DNA of 36,907 nt from NCBI GenBank assembly GCA_016932895.1, contig JAFGCA010000393.1, positions 1 to 36,907 of the forward strand, written 5' to 3'. The first letter of the stretch is position 1, and every line of letters begins with the position of its first letter. The notes under the pieces were generated by a model. It ran no database searches and had not been told where the DNA came from. It saw nothing but the letters and a program-made list of their open reading frames with translations. A program made the position numbers and the translations under genes. Of this stretch, positions 17,258 to 25,494 are shown piece by piece. Origin of the DNA: Sedimentisphaerales bacterium (GTDB lineage Bacteria > Planctomycetota > Phycisphaerae > Sedimentisphaerales > SG8-4).

Positions 17258-18631
17258 GTGTCAGCAGGAAATGAGGCCGCAACGGTCCGCTTGCGACCGA
17301 GGCCCGAATCCCGATATGCACGTCTAAAGTTAGTGTTGGCAGTCGGTTACGTTCTGGCCGCCGGTTGGTCCTGTCCGGCGCCCGTGTCACGCGGGCCGGC
17401 GGCCTCGGCGGAGCGTGGCGACGACGTCGTGCTTTTCTTTACGGGAAGCGAGCAGGGGGCGTTGAAGCCCTGCGGCTGTTCCGGGGGCCAGTTGGGCGGC
17501 CTTGAGAAGCGAACGAGCATTTTCGGTCGGGTCCCGCCGGGGAGGCGCCTCGTCGTCGATACGGGCGGCCTGGTCGCCGGGGACCGCGAGCAGGATCTGA
17601 TCAAGTTTCGCATTCTTTTCGAGGCCTACGGGCTCCTTGGCTACGATCTGGTCCATCTAACCGCACGCGACCTGGAGATCGCTGCGAGCCTGAACATGCG
17701 AACCGATGCGGAGCGGCCCTTCGATATCATCCGGGCCGGCGCAGCCGAAAAGGGCCGGTCGGGCCCCTTTGTGAAGGAATTCGACACCGCCGGGGGCCAG
17801 CTTGCCGTCAACGTTGCTGCTCTCGATCTGCAGGGGGATCGCATCCGGCAGGCCGGCGACCTTTTCCCGCCGGCAGGGGGGGCAAAGGCCCTCAACATCC
17901 TGATCCTGAGCGACCACGGGGGAATCTCCGCGCAAGACCTCATAGCCGCAGCGCCGGACGCGATCGATTGCATCGTCTACCCGGCGGAATTCGACGAGCC
18001 TCAGCTTCTCTCCGAGCCGGGCGAGAGACCCCTGGTTTTCTCGGTGGGCCGGTTTGGACGCCATATCTGCAAATTGAACGTAAAGGCCGGCGGGCAGGCA
18101 GGGCAGAGCGCCATGCAATTCGAGGACATACCCGTCACGGCGGATCTGCCCGATGACCTGGCTCTCGGCCAGCTCTATCGCTACTACCAGCAGTTCGTCA
18201 AGGACAGCGGTCTCCTGGAAAACTACCCGCGCCTGCCGCTGCCCGACGACCTAACATACGTTGGCTCAACGACTTGCAAGAAATGCCACGAGTACGAGTA
18301 CGAGCGCTGGGCCACGAAGGCCCACGCCGATGCCTTCGCGACGCTGGAGCGGGTGGGCTCCGATTATGACCCCGAATGTGTGGTCTGCCACGTCGTGGGG
18401 ATGGAGTATGCCAGCGGATTCGTGACGTCGGAACGGACGCCGCAGTTCAAAGACGTCGGCTGCGAGAACTGCCACGGGCCCGGCTCCGAGCACACCAGCA
18501 GCTTCGGAGTGACCGGGACGGCAGAGCCGAAAATGACGTGCCTCCAGTGCCACACGCCCGAGCACAGCAGCGGATATGCGGGACACGAAGCCGAGTTTCT
18601 GGAAAAAATCACGCATTGGCGGGAACCGTAG
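17258..18631 (+). CDS. Metallophosphatase-like / tetrahaem cytochrome c fusion
   Basis: The protein joins two parts. Residues about 55-310 resemble the metallophosphatase (UshA/5'-nucleotidase) fold: VVLFFTGSEQGALKPCGCSGGQLGGLEKR, VVDTGG, then GYDLVHLTARDLEI where active enzymes have GxDAxxxGNHExD. The Asn-His-Glu metal motif is absent, so the domain is probably not an active phosphatase. Residues 340-457 carry four haem c motifs: CKKCH (340-344), CVVCH (374-378), CENCH (402-406) and CLQCH (428-432), with spacing like cytochrome c554-type domains. A hydrophobic N-terminal segment (about 24-38) marks export. The start is a GTG with GAGAAAG upstream; it is the weakest part of the model, as later GTG/TTG codons are possible. 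It sits between the DUF1573 lipoprotein and gspC. A periplasmic electron-transfer role is inferred. Confidence 0.78.
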   Translation: MSAGNEAATVRLRPRPESRYARLKLVLAVGYVLAAGWSCPAPVSRGPAASAERGDDVVLFFTGSEQGALKPCGCSGGQLGGLEKRTSIFGRVPPGRRLVVDTGGLVAGDREQDLIKFRILFEAYGLLGYDLVHLTARDLEIAASLNMRTDAERPFDIIRAGAAEKGRSGPFVKEFDTAGGQLAVNVAALDLQGDRIRQAGDLFPPAGGAKALNILILSDHGGISAQDLIAAAPDAIDCIVYPAEFDEPQLLSEPGERPLVFSVGRFGRHICKLNVKAGGQAGQSAMQFEDIPVTADLPDDLALGQLYRYYQQFVKDSGLLENYPRLPLPDDLTYVGSTTCKKCHEYEYERWATKAHADAFATLERVGSDYDPECVVCHVVGMEYASGFVTSERTPQFKDVGCENCHGPGSEHTSSFGVTGTAEPKMTCLQCHTPEHSSGYAGHEAEFLEKITHWREP

Positions 18632-18675
18632 GCTGCCGGCCTTGTCAAAGACTACCAGAAGGTAGGGCAGTCTAT

Positions 18676-19671
18676 ATGATAAGAACATTGCGCATAACGG
18701 GTCTGTTAGTAGTGGTTTTTGCGGTCCTGGTCGTTGGGTCGGTCCTGGGTTTCGTGCCGTTTCTCAACCGCGATACCGCGGGCGAGGAGCAGGCGAGAAA
18801 GGTCCTGAGTTCGCCGGGTGCGGTGGAGAGGTTCAGGACCCAGCACGCCGACAAGGTCCCTGCAACCGAGGACCGGACGCCTCCGTTGGTTCAGCAGGCG
18901 AAGCTTCTTGCGGGAATTCTCAACCCGCCGGTCAAGGTCTCGCCGCCTAATACGTCCTCAAGAACGAGTACGCCTACGATACGGCGTCCCGTCGTCTCGT
19001 CAAGCGCCAAGTTCGACCTCGTGGGCACCAGCTATCTGCCTTCGGCTCCGCAGGAGTCCTTTGCGTATATCCGCTTGCCCGGCAACGAATACCGTTGGGT
19101 CAAGCAGGGCAGCGAGGTGGGGCATCTGGTGATCAAAGAGGTCCGCAGCGGTTCCATCACGTACCTGGACGGTCAGAGTTCTGCCGTGCTGGCGGTGGAA
19201 GCGATTCCCGAGACGTCCAGCCTGCTGACTTCCGGAGCGGCTGCGACGCCGGCGGCGCCGGCGATTCCGGAGCCTTCCCGGCCTGCTACGGTCCGAACCG
19301 TCGACCGCCGCACGACTGCCCGACCCAGTCTTCAACGTCCAACGCCCAGATCCACCACGAAAACTCCCCCGTCCCAAATGGACGAGAAGGACGAAGAGGC
19401 GCTGGGGGAGCTGGTGAACAGGCTCAGGGACATGCAGAAGAGCTTCCGGTCGGACAAGACCGGCTCCCAGGTCGATCCCGAAGATCGAAAGGCCATGATG
19501 GACAAGGTGATCTCGGAGTTCAAATCCTCCTCGCGTGTAAGCGATGAGGAGGCGGAGAAACTGGATGACCTGGGCAAGCAGCTCAACGGGACCAAGGAAG
19601 AATCGATCATCGAAAAGCGGCGCGAGGCGATGAGGCGAGTAAACCGGCCTTCGCCTCCCAAGAGTCGATAG
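18676..19671 (+). CDS. GspC-like type II secretion inner-membrane protein
   Basis: This is a candidate for the GspC component, which links the inner-membrane platform to the secretin. The 331 residues comprise one N-terminal membrane anchor (about 5-29) and a Ser/Thr/Pro-rich linker. A small beta domain (about 112-175: KFDLVGTSYLPSAPQESFAYIRL, EYRWVKQGSEVGHLVIKEV, SITYLDG) has the homology-region pattern of GspC/PilP. A second Thr/Pro linker and a charged, helical C-terminal tail follow. No PDZ domain is seen. The identification rests on that beta domain and on its place directly upstream of gspD. The ATG at 18676 follows AGGG. The frame runs open further upstream, overlapping the cytochrome gene, but that part is unsupported. 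It could be cotranscribed with the preceding cytochrome gene (44-base gap). Confidence 0.6.
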   Translation: MIRTLRITGLLVVVFAVLVVGSVLGFVPFLNRDTAGEEQARKVLSSPGAVERFRTQHADKVPATEDRTPPLVQQAKLLAGILNPPVKVSPPNTSSRTSTPTIRRPVVSSSAKFDLVGTSYLPSAPQESFAYIRLPGNEYRWVKQGSEVGHLVIKEVRSGSITYLDGQSSAVLAVEAIPETSSLLTSGAAATPAAPAIPEPSRPATVRTVDRRTTARPSLQRPTPRSTTKTPPSQMDEKDEEALGELVNRLRDMQKSFRSDKTGSQVDPEDRKAMMDKVISEFKSSSRVSDEEAEKLDDLGKQLNGTKEESIIEKRREAMRRVNRPSPPKSR

Positions 19672-20159
19672 ACCCACCCGATACCGGGTTGCCCGACACA
19701 CAGTTGTCCTTCGGGGCCCGCCTCGCATTTGCAGTCTCCCATCCCGTCGCGCGGTGCGACATCTTTTCTGCGGTCGTCCCGTTGCCCCGCATAGTACTGT
19801 GGATTATCGGCCGTGAAAGGCCTGCTGTAACAGGGGATATATTCTCGCCTCGGACGACCGGCGGGGCGGTTGCATTCTTTTAGGACCAAGTACTTTCCCA
19901 GTACTGAAAGCCCTGTTTTTCATGGTCGCGGTGGGAACTTTTGTGTCTTTGCACTGTCTGATTAGATAAGCGTTGTTTTGCGGCCGAACCGCAGCGTCAA
20001 GGATGGTCGGTTCGGTACTTGCTAAGCCAAAGTCGCTGGCCGGCGAGGCTCGCCGAAGACGGTCGAGCCGGGCTGTCAGCGGTGGATTTTTTTGAGTCGT
20101 AAGATCTGACGTCTTTGAAGTAGTTTGGAGCAGGGTGAATTTGAACGAGGTAACAGGCA
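19672..20159 (+). promoter_or_regulatory. Structured 488-base gap and leader upstream of gspD
   Basis: No coding sequence is supported here. Inverted repeats include ACCCG/CGGGT just after the gspC stop (19676-19689), AGTACT-TTCCC-AGTACT (19889-19905), CCGAACCG/CGGTTCGG (19984-19991 with 20008-20015) and CGGCGAG-G-CTCGCCG (20041-20055). No sigma-70 promoter is convincing. The GAGG of the gspD ribosome site lies about 9 bases before the ATG. The gap is long for the inside of a secretion operon and suggests a separate promoter plus a regulatory leader. Confidence 0.6.
20027..20093 (+). terminator. Possible attenuator hairpin in the gspD leader
   Basis: An imperfect long stem can form: CC/GG, a 3-base bulge, then GTCGCTG with CAGCGGT (20032-20038 with 20077-20083) and CCGGC/GCCGG. 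One base later come seven T residues (20087-20093), only 67 bases before the gspD ATG. The inner CGGCGAG/CTCGCCG hairpin would compete with it. Terminator quality is moderate. Confidence 0.4.
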
Positions 20160-23100
20160 ATGATGGAACGGCGTTTTTTCCGCACGGAGCGTTATCGGGC
20201 GCTCACTGTAGTCCTCCTTGCTATGGCCGTCGTAGGTATCGGGCCCCTATTTGCCTTCGACGGGAATTCTACGGTAGGGGAGGCCGACCATAAGGTCATT
20301 CCTCTGCAGCACATTTCGCCGGCGAAGGGCAAGGCACTTCTGACCCGGCTGAAGATCGGCACGGCCAATCCGCTGCCGGGAACCGACGCTTTGTTGGTTA
20401 CCGGCGCGCCCGGCGAGCTGATCAAGGCCCTGGCCGTCCTGAAGGTGGTGGACGCTCCGGGCGAGTTCGAGGTCAGGGAGCTTGGCGCCGCCTCGGCGGC
20501 GCGGATGCTGCCGTCCAACGAGCAGATTGCCGAGGCGGTGGGCAACCTGTCCATCGGCACGTTCGCCCATCCCCCGCAGATCGGCAGCAAGCCCAAAGCG
20601 CTGATCGACATCCACAACGGGGTCGTGGTGGCCATCGCTCCGATCTTCCAGCTTCAGGACATCAAGCTGGCCGTGGAGCTGGGGCCGGAGATCCTCAGGC
20701 AGCGCAACAAGACGGCCGCCGGGGCAAGCGCCGTGCCTGCTCAACGCACTGTATCTCCAGTGGCAGCGACCGAGACCGTACCGCCGCGTTCGTCTGCGGA
20801 AGCGGCCGGCGCCTCGAGCCGGATCACGGAGCCCGGCGCGGTGCAGCGCGAGTGGGTGGGAGCGCGTCCGCAGCCTGATATCTCCCCCGACGACATTGTA
20901 TTGATGCCTGATTTGCGTCCCGCTCTTGCGACGGCACTGCCTTTCCGACCGGCGAGTATGGACCTTTCTTTAGGCCAGTCCGACAGCAAGATCGTCGAGC
21001 CGAACGGGCCCCGGACGCTGACGACAACAGAGGCCACTCCGGGAGCCTTGCCCCGGGCAGGGAAACTCTCGCCGCCCGAGACCGCCAGGGAAATCACTCT
21101 GGCACCGGGACAGCGCGTCCCGCCCGAGGAGGACAAGGTTGTGGCGCCGCCGGTGGAGGCCGAAAGGATCGGGATCGAGCCCGAGGCGGCGACCCCTCTG
21201 GAGGCGAAACCCCAGCCGATGACCGAGGCAGCGGCCTATCAGCCCGCCCAGTTTGCCAACGGAGACGAGTATGTGGATTTGACCTTGCCGCCCACGGTGC
21301 CGGTCATCCAACTGCTCGATTTAGTGGGAAAGTACCTCAACCTCAGCTACGTATACGATCCGGCCAAGATTACCGGTGAGGTGACCTTGAAGCTCAACGG
21401 CGATCTCAGCGGCAAGATGAAGGTCGAAGAACTGTACCAGTTGCTCGAATCGGTGTTGCAGTTCAAGAATCTGGTCATGACGCGGCACAAGGGCAACATC
21501 GTCAAAATCGTACCGGTCACCGAGGTCTTGAGTCTGGACCCCGATCTGGTCACGTCCGATGACGCCAAGGTCGATGCCGGTGACATCGTGGTGACGCGCG
21601 TGTTCGAGCTGGAACATATCGATACAGGCAGCGCCGAGAACCTGCTCACCGGCATGGGGTTGACCGTCGGTGTGACCGCCATCGCCGAGAGCAACACCAT
21701 CATCGTCACTGCGTACGCCCATCGCATGGGACGGATCGAACGCTTGTTGAAGATGGTGGATAAGCCGGGCGATCCGCGGGAATTCAAGTTCAGGCAGTTG
21801 AAGTACACCATGGCCAAGACACTGGCGGAGAAGGTCCAGGCGCTGGCCGAACAGCTTGAAAGCGTTACGGTGACGGTGGCCGAACAGACGGCCACGACGA
21901 CGCCGACCACGAAGCTCCCGGGCGAGTCAGAGGCGGCCTACCGGACGCGTCTGGCCCGCCTCAAGGCCGCGCAGGCCGCCCGGGCGCGGGCGACCGCCTC
22001 CAGATCCAGGACGCAGCCGCAGGGAGAGGAGGCCAAGCCCGGCGTGTACCTGGATGCCGATGACCGGACCAATCGGATTCTCATGATCGGTGTCCAGGAA
22101 CAACTGGAAGTTGTGGACGGCCTGATCGACGCGCTGGACGTCGAGCAGCAGGATCTGCGCTCGTTGAAGCTCTATCGCATCCGGCATATGGATGCCGAGG
22201 AAGTGGCCAGGAAGCTCCAGGAATTGGGCATCATCAGCCGGGCCCCGGAGTCGGCGTACACGTCCACCAGGATTACCCAGACCACCGGAACTGCCGCTCA
22301 GAGGCAGGCTGCTGCGGCGCAGGCCGCCCGAACGCAGGTGGCGCCCAACGTCGCGACCGCCGCCGAGGTGACTGAGGAAGGATTGGTGGAAGAGCCGCAG
22401 GTTGTCGTGGTCGAATCGACGAATTCGCTCCTGGTAAACGCCACGACCGAGCAGCATAACCAGATCGAGACCATCATCGGCTACGTCGATACTGAAATCG
22501 ACGAGGATGAGATCCCCTACAAAATCTACCCCCTGGAAAACTCGTCTCCCTCTCACTTGTCCGAGATTCTGGAAAGCCTGATCCAGGAGACGGTCGAGGA
22601 CAAGGAAGGCAAGATCGAGAAGATCATCAAGAAGGAAGAAGAAATCACCATCGTTCCCGATCCGAATACGTATTCGCTGATCGTTTACGCCAGTAAGAAG
22701 AATCAGGACTGGATTGCCAACCTGGTCCAGCAGCTCGACAAACGGCGTCCGCAGGTGCTTATCGACGTGACGCTGGTGGAGATCACCGAGACGGACTCCT
22801 TCACGTACGATCTCAATCTTATCCAGAGCTTCCCGGATCTGGTGGCGACGTCGGGTTTGACGGGCGTGATTACGGAAGGCAAATCGAGCGCCGATATCAT
22901 CAGCCAGCTCAACTCGAGCGGTCGAAGTAATTTCGCCGATTTCCAGTCGGACAGCGGCAACTTCCGTGGCTTCTATGGCGACAAGCACATCAATGTCCTG
23001 CTCGACGCTGTTCAGACCAAGAACTACGGGCGCGTGCTGGCCAAGCCCAAGATCCTGGTCAACGACAACGAGCCGGGCTTGATCAAGACCACCGATACGA

Positions 23101-23681
23101 CCTACGTCAAGAAGACCTCGTCGATTCCGGTCAGCGGCGGCGGCGCCGGCACCGATACCACCCTCATCCAGACGGCGGAAGATTACACCCCGTATGAGGC
23201 CGGTATCACGCTGGAAATCACGCCGCACATCAGCGAGGGCGAGTTGCTTCGTCTGGACATCGGCTTGACGCGGTCCGATTTCCTCGAGACCACCGGAGAG
23301 CAGCCGCCCAATACGACCGCCAGCGAGGTGAACACGGCGGTTACGGTTCCCGACGGAAGCACCGTCATCCTGGGTGGCTTGCTGAAACTGAACCAGAACA
23401 AGGGCGGGGACAAGGTGCCGATTCTGGGCGACCTTCCCCTGATCGGCGGGCTCTTCCGGGGCATCAAGAACTCGGACCGGCAGAACAAGCTCTACGTCTT
23501 CGTGAAGGCCGAGATCATTCGTCCGGCCGGCCACGGTCAGGGTATGGCCGATCTCGAAGCCATCTCCGAGAGAAACCGGATGGCGTTTGAAAAGCATGAG
23601 CTGGAGTTCCAGAACTACGAGGACTGGCCCGGCATCAAACCCCGGCCGGTGGATCCCGTAAAAGTTCTCGAAGCCCAATAG
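20160..23681 (+). CDS. gspD: Type II secretion outer-membrane secretin GspD, oversized
   Basis: GspD forms the outer-membrane channel of the type II secretion system. It is 1173 residues against the usual 650-750. After a signal or anchor segment (about 10-32) comes an extra N-terminal region: a small secretin-N1-like module (HKVIPLQHISPAKGKALLTRL to VLKVVDAP) and a Pro/Glu-rich linker to about residue 365. A recognisable N0 domain follows (VDLTLPPTVPVIQLLDLVGK, about 373-465). N1-N3 repeats come next, interrupted by Ala/Thr/Arg-rich inserts near 580-625 and 700-745. The secretin core (about 860-1120) ends with VLAKPKILVNDNEPG, TAVTVPDGSTVILGGLL and VPILGDLPLIGGLFRG. Tandem ATGs are at 20160 and 20163. 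gspE follows after 30 bases. The opposite-strand open frame of about 800 codons across gspD/gspE is a shadow. Confidence 0.93.
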   Translation: MMERRFFRTERYRALTVVLLAMAVVGIGPLFAFDGNSTVGEADHKVIPLQHISPAKGKALLTRLKIGTANPLPGTDALLVTGAPGELIKALAVLKVVDAPGEFEVRELGAASAARMLPSNEQIAEAVGNLSIGTFAHPPQIGSKPKALIDIHNGVVVAIAPIFQLQDIKLAVELGPEILRQRNKTAAGASAVPAQRTVSPVAATETVPPRSSAEAAGASSRITEPGAVQREWVGARPQPDISPDDIVLMPDLRPALATALPFRPASMDLSLGQSDSKIVEPNGPRTLTTTEATPGALPRAGKLSPPETAREITLAPGQRVPPEEDKVVAPPVEAERIGIEPEAATPLEAKPQPMTEAAAYQPAQFANGDEYVDLTLPPTVPVIQLLDLVGKYLNLSYVYDPAKITGEVTLKLNGDLSGKMKVEELYQLLESVLQFKNLVMTRHKGNIVKIVPVTEVLSLDPDLVTSDDAKVDAGDIVVTRVFELEHIDTGSAENLLTGMGLTVGVTAIAESNTIIVTAYAHRMGRIERLLKMVDKPGDPREFKFRQLKYTMAKTLAEKVQALAEQLESVTVTVAEQTATTTPTTKLPGESEAAYRTRLARLKAAQAARARATASRSRTQPQGEEAKPGVYLDADDRTNRILMIGVQEQLEVVDGLIDALDVEQQDLRSLKLYRIRHMDAEEVARKLQELGIISRAPESAYTSTRITQTTGTAAQRQAAAAQAARTQVAPNVATAAEVTEEGLVEEPQVVVVESTNSLLVNATTEQHNQIETIIGYVDTEIDEDEIPYKIYPLENSSPSHLSEILESLIQETVEDKEGKIEKIIKKEEEITIVPDPNTYSLIVYASKKNQDWIANLVQQLDKRRPQVLIDVTLVEITETDSFTYDLNLIQSFPDLVATSGLTGVITEGKSSADIISQLNSSGRSNFADFQSDSGNFRGFYGDKHINVLLDAVQTKNYGRVLAKPKILVNDNEPGLIKTTDTTYVKKTSSIPVSGGGAGTDTTLIQTAEDYTPYEAGITLEITPHISEGELLRLDIGLTRSDFLETTGEQPPNTTASEVNTAVTVPDGSTVILGGLLKLNQNKGGDKVPILGDLPLIGGLFRGIKNSDRQNKLYVFVKAEIIRPAGHGQGMADLEAISERNRMAFEKHELEFQNYEDWPGIKPRPVDPVKVLEAQ

Positions 23682-23711
23682 CAGACGCTTTCTGGCAGGC
23701 CATAGGCGAAC

Positions 23712-25418
23712 ATGAAAGAATTGCTGGTACAAACCGCAGAGAGAACGGGTCTGGTCGACGCCGAGCGTCTGGCTCAGTTCATTGAAGAGAACAAGGGTCG
23801 GGGACGCCTGGACGAAGTCCTGCTTACCTGTCCGTATTTCACGGAAGACGTGGTGTTGAAACTCTTCGCCGAGGCGCTCGGGTGGGAGTATCTGCCGGAC
23901 GTGTCGGAGAAGCTGGTTCCGCAGGAGTTTGTGGAGGCGGTGCCGGCCCCCTACGCTCAGCATCACTACCTGATCGGTATTCGGCCGGAGGGGGACAACG
24001 GCGAGCTCACTGTGGTGCTGTCTCGTCCGCTGGATGCCAACGTTCTGGACAACGTCTCCAAGATGACGCGGTTGGCCGTCAAGCCCGCCGTCGCCACGCG
24101 GGCGGCGATTACCGCCGTTATCGATATGGCCTACGAGCAGCGCAACACCGTGATTGAGGAAGTGGCCGAGGAGTTGGATTCCCAGAACCTCGATCAGTTG
24201 GTCGATGAAGTGGCCGCTTCCGACGACCTGCTCGACGTCGTGAACCGGCCCCCGGTCATCCGGCTGGTGAATGACGTTCTGTTTCGCGCCTTGCAGCTTC
24301 GGGCCAGCGACATTCACGTCCATCCCTACGAGACGAAGATTCAGATCCGCTATCGCATCGACGGGATTCTCTACGATGTGTTGACGCTGAACCGCAATGT
24401 CCTGCCTCTGATTACCTCGCGTATCAAGGTGATGGCGGGCATGGATATTGCCGAACGCCGGCTACCGCAGGACGGGCGCTCCAGCGTTCGCCTCGGGCAG
24501 CGGGAGGTGGATCTGCGTGTCAGCACGGTGCCGACCAGTTTTGGCGAGCGCAGCGTGCTGCGTATCCTGGACAAGAGCACGGGCGTGTTCGCTTTGGAAG
24601 AGTTGGGCCTCTGGGAAGACGACCTGAAGAAGCTCGATGCGTTGTTGCACCGGGCCCACGGCGTGATCTTTGTCACCGGGCCGACCGGCAGCGGCAAGAG
24701 CACCAGCCTCTACGCCTATTTGAATCGAATCAACTCCGCCGAGAAGAACGTTCTGACGATCGAAGATCCCATTGAGTATCAGCTCGAGGGGATCAGTCAG
24801 ATTCAGGTGGCCAGCAAGAAGGGCATGACCTTTGCCACCTCGCTGCGGCACGTTCTGCGCCAGGACCCCGACGTCATCATGGTCGGCGAAGTGCGCGACG
24901 TGGAAACCGCCCGGATGGCGATTCAGTCGTCGCTGACCGGCCACCTGGTCTTCAGCACGCTGCACACGAACGATTCGGCCGGAGCGGTGAGCCGGCTGCT
25001 GGACCTGGGCGTCGAGCCCTACCTCGTCAGTTCTTCGTTGATCGCCATTATCGCCCAGCGCTTAGTGCGCCGGGTTTGTCCGAATTGCAGGAAACCGGCC
25101 GAGCCGCAAGCCCACGAGCTCACGGCCCTGGGGCTGGACTCTTCGAAGGAAGCCCGCGATGCGACCTTCTACGTGGGAGAAGGTTGCGAGAGGTGCTTCC
25201 AGACGGGCTATCGCGGCCGGACCGGTATCTATGAAGTGATGCTGATCAGCGACGAGATTCAAGAGCTTATTTACAAACAGGAAACCGCCGGCGCGATCAA
25301 GAAAATGGCCCGGGCGGCCGGGATGCAGACCCTGCGCATGGACGGGGCCCGTAAAGTCCTGACCGGTGTCACCACGGCCGCGGAGGTCTTGCGCGTGACC
25401 CAGGCCGACGTCCGATAA
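23712..25418 (+). CDS. gspE: Type II secretion assembly ATPase GspE
   Basis: GspE is the cytoplasmic ATPase that powers pseudopilus assembly. The N-terminal domain (about 1-150) is a GspE_N/MshEN-type module (ERTGLVDAERLAQFIEEN, LFAEALGWEYLPDV). Residues about 175-560 form the ATPase: RASDIHVHPYETKIQIRYRIDG, Walker A GPTGSGKS (about 323-330), Asp box LTIEDPIEYQLEG, Walker B VIMVGEVRD and the His box STLHTNDSAGAVSRLLDLG. A CPNC (about 456-459) and CERC (about 493-496) pair forms the zinc-binding C-terminal motif. The length of 568 is normal. It lies between gspD and gspF in the standard order. It could be confused with PilB, but the surrounding GspC-M cluster settles the assignment. Confidence 0.95.
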   Translation: MKELLVQTAERTGLVDAERLAQFIEENKGRGRLDEVLLTCPYFTEDVVLKLFAEALGWEYLPDVSEKLVPQEFVEAVPAPYAQHHYLIGIRPEGDNGELTVVLSRPLDANVLDNVSKMTRLAVKPAVATRAAITAVIDMAYEQRNTVIEEVAEELDSQNLDQLVDEVAASDDLLDVVNRPPVIRLVNDVLFRALQLRASDIHVHPYETKIQIRYRIDGILYDVLTLNRNVLPLITSRIKVMAGMDIAERRLPQDGRSSVRLGQREVDLRVSTVPTSFGERSVLRILDKSTGVFALEELGLWEDDLKKLDALLHRAHGVIFVTGPTGSGKSTSLYAYLNRINSAEKNVLTIEDPIEYQLEGISQIQVASKKGMTFATSLRHVLRQDPDVIMVGEVRDVETARMAIQSSLTGHLVFSTLHTNDSAGAVSRLLDLGVEPYLVSSSLIAIIAQRLVRRVCPNCRKPAEPQAHELTALGLDSSKEARDATFYVGEGCERCFQTGYRGRTGIYEVMLISDEIQELIYKQETAGAIKKMARAAGMQTLRMDGARKVLTGVTTAAEVLRVTQADVR

Positions 25419-25456
25419 GGCGTGCGGCGGCCCACATTCGTGGATCGAGCCGGACG

Positions 25457-25485
25457 TTGAAAGAGTTTCGGTATTTTGATATTTA
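25457..25485 (+). promoter_or_regulatory. Possible internal promoter immediately upstream of gspF
   Basis: TTGAAA (25457-25462), a 17-base spacer and TATTTA (25480-25485) sit in the AT-rich 76-base gap before gspF. The -10 matches only three of six bases. The predicted start would fall almost at the gspF ATG, which has no visible ribosome site. Confidence 0.3.
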
Positions 25486-25494
25486 GATTCTTCT

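Noticed and set aside
19981..20093. c-di-GMP (GEMM) or other known riboswitch in the gspD leader
   Set aside because: Some short resemblance to the 3' part of GEMM RNAs, but the conserved tetraloop and GACGCAAAGCC core are not present.
21927..24323. Opposite-strand open frame of about 800 codons across gspD and gspE
   Set aside because: High-GC shadow of two clearly identified genes; no ribosome site, no domain, composition typical of antisense frames.
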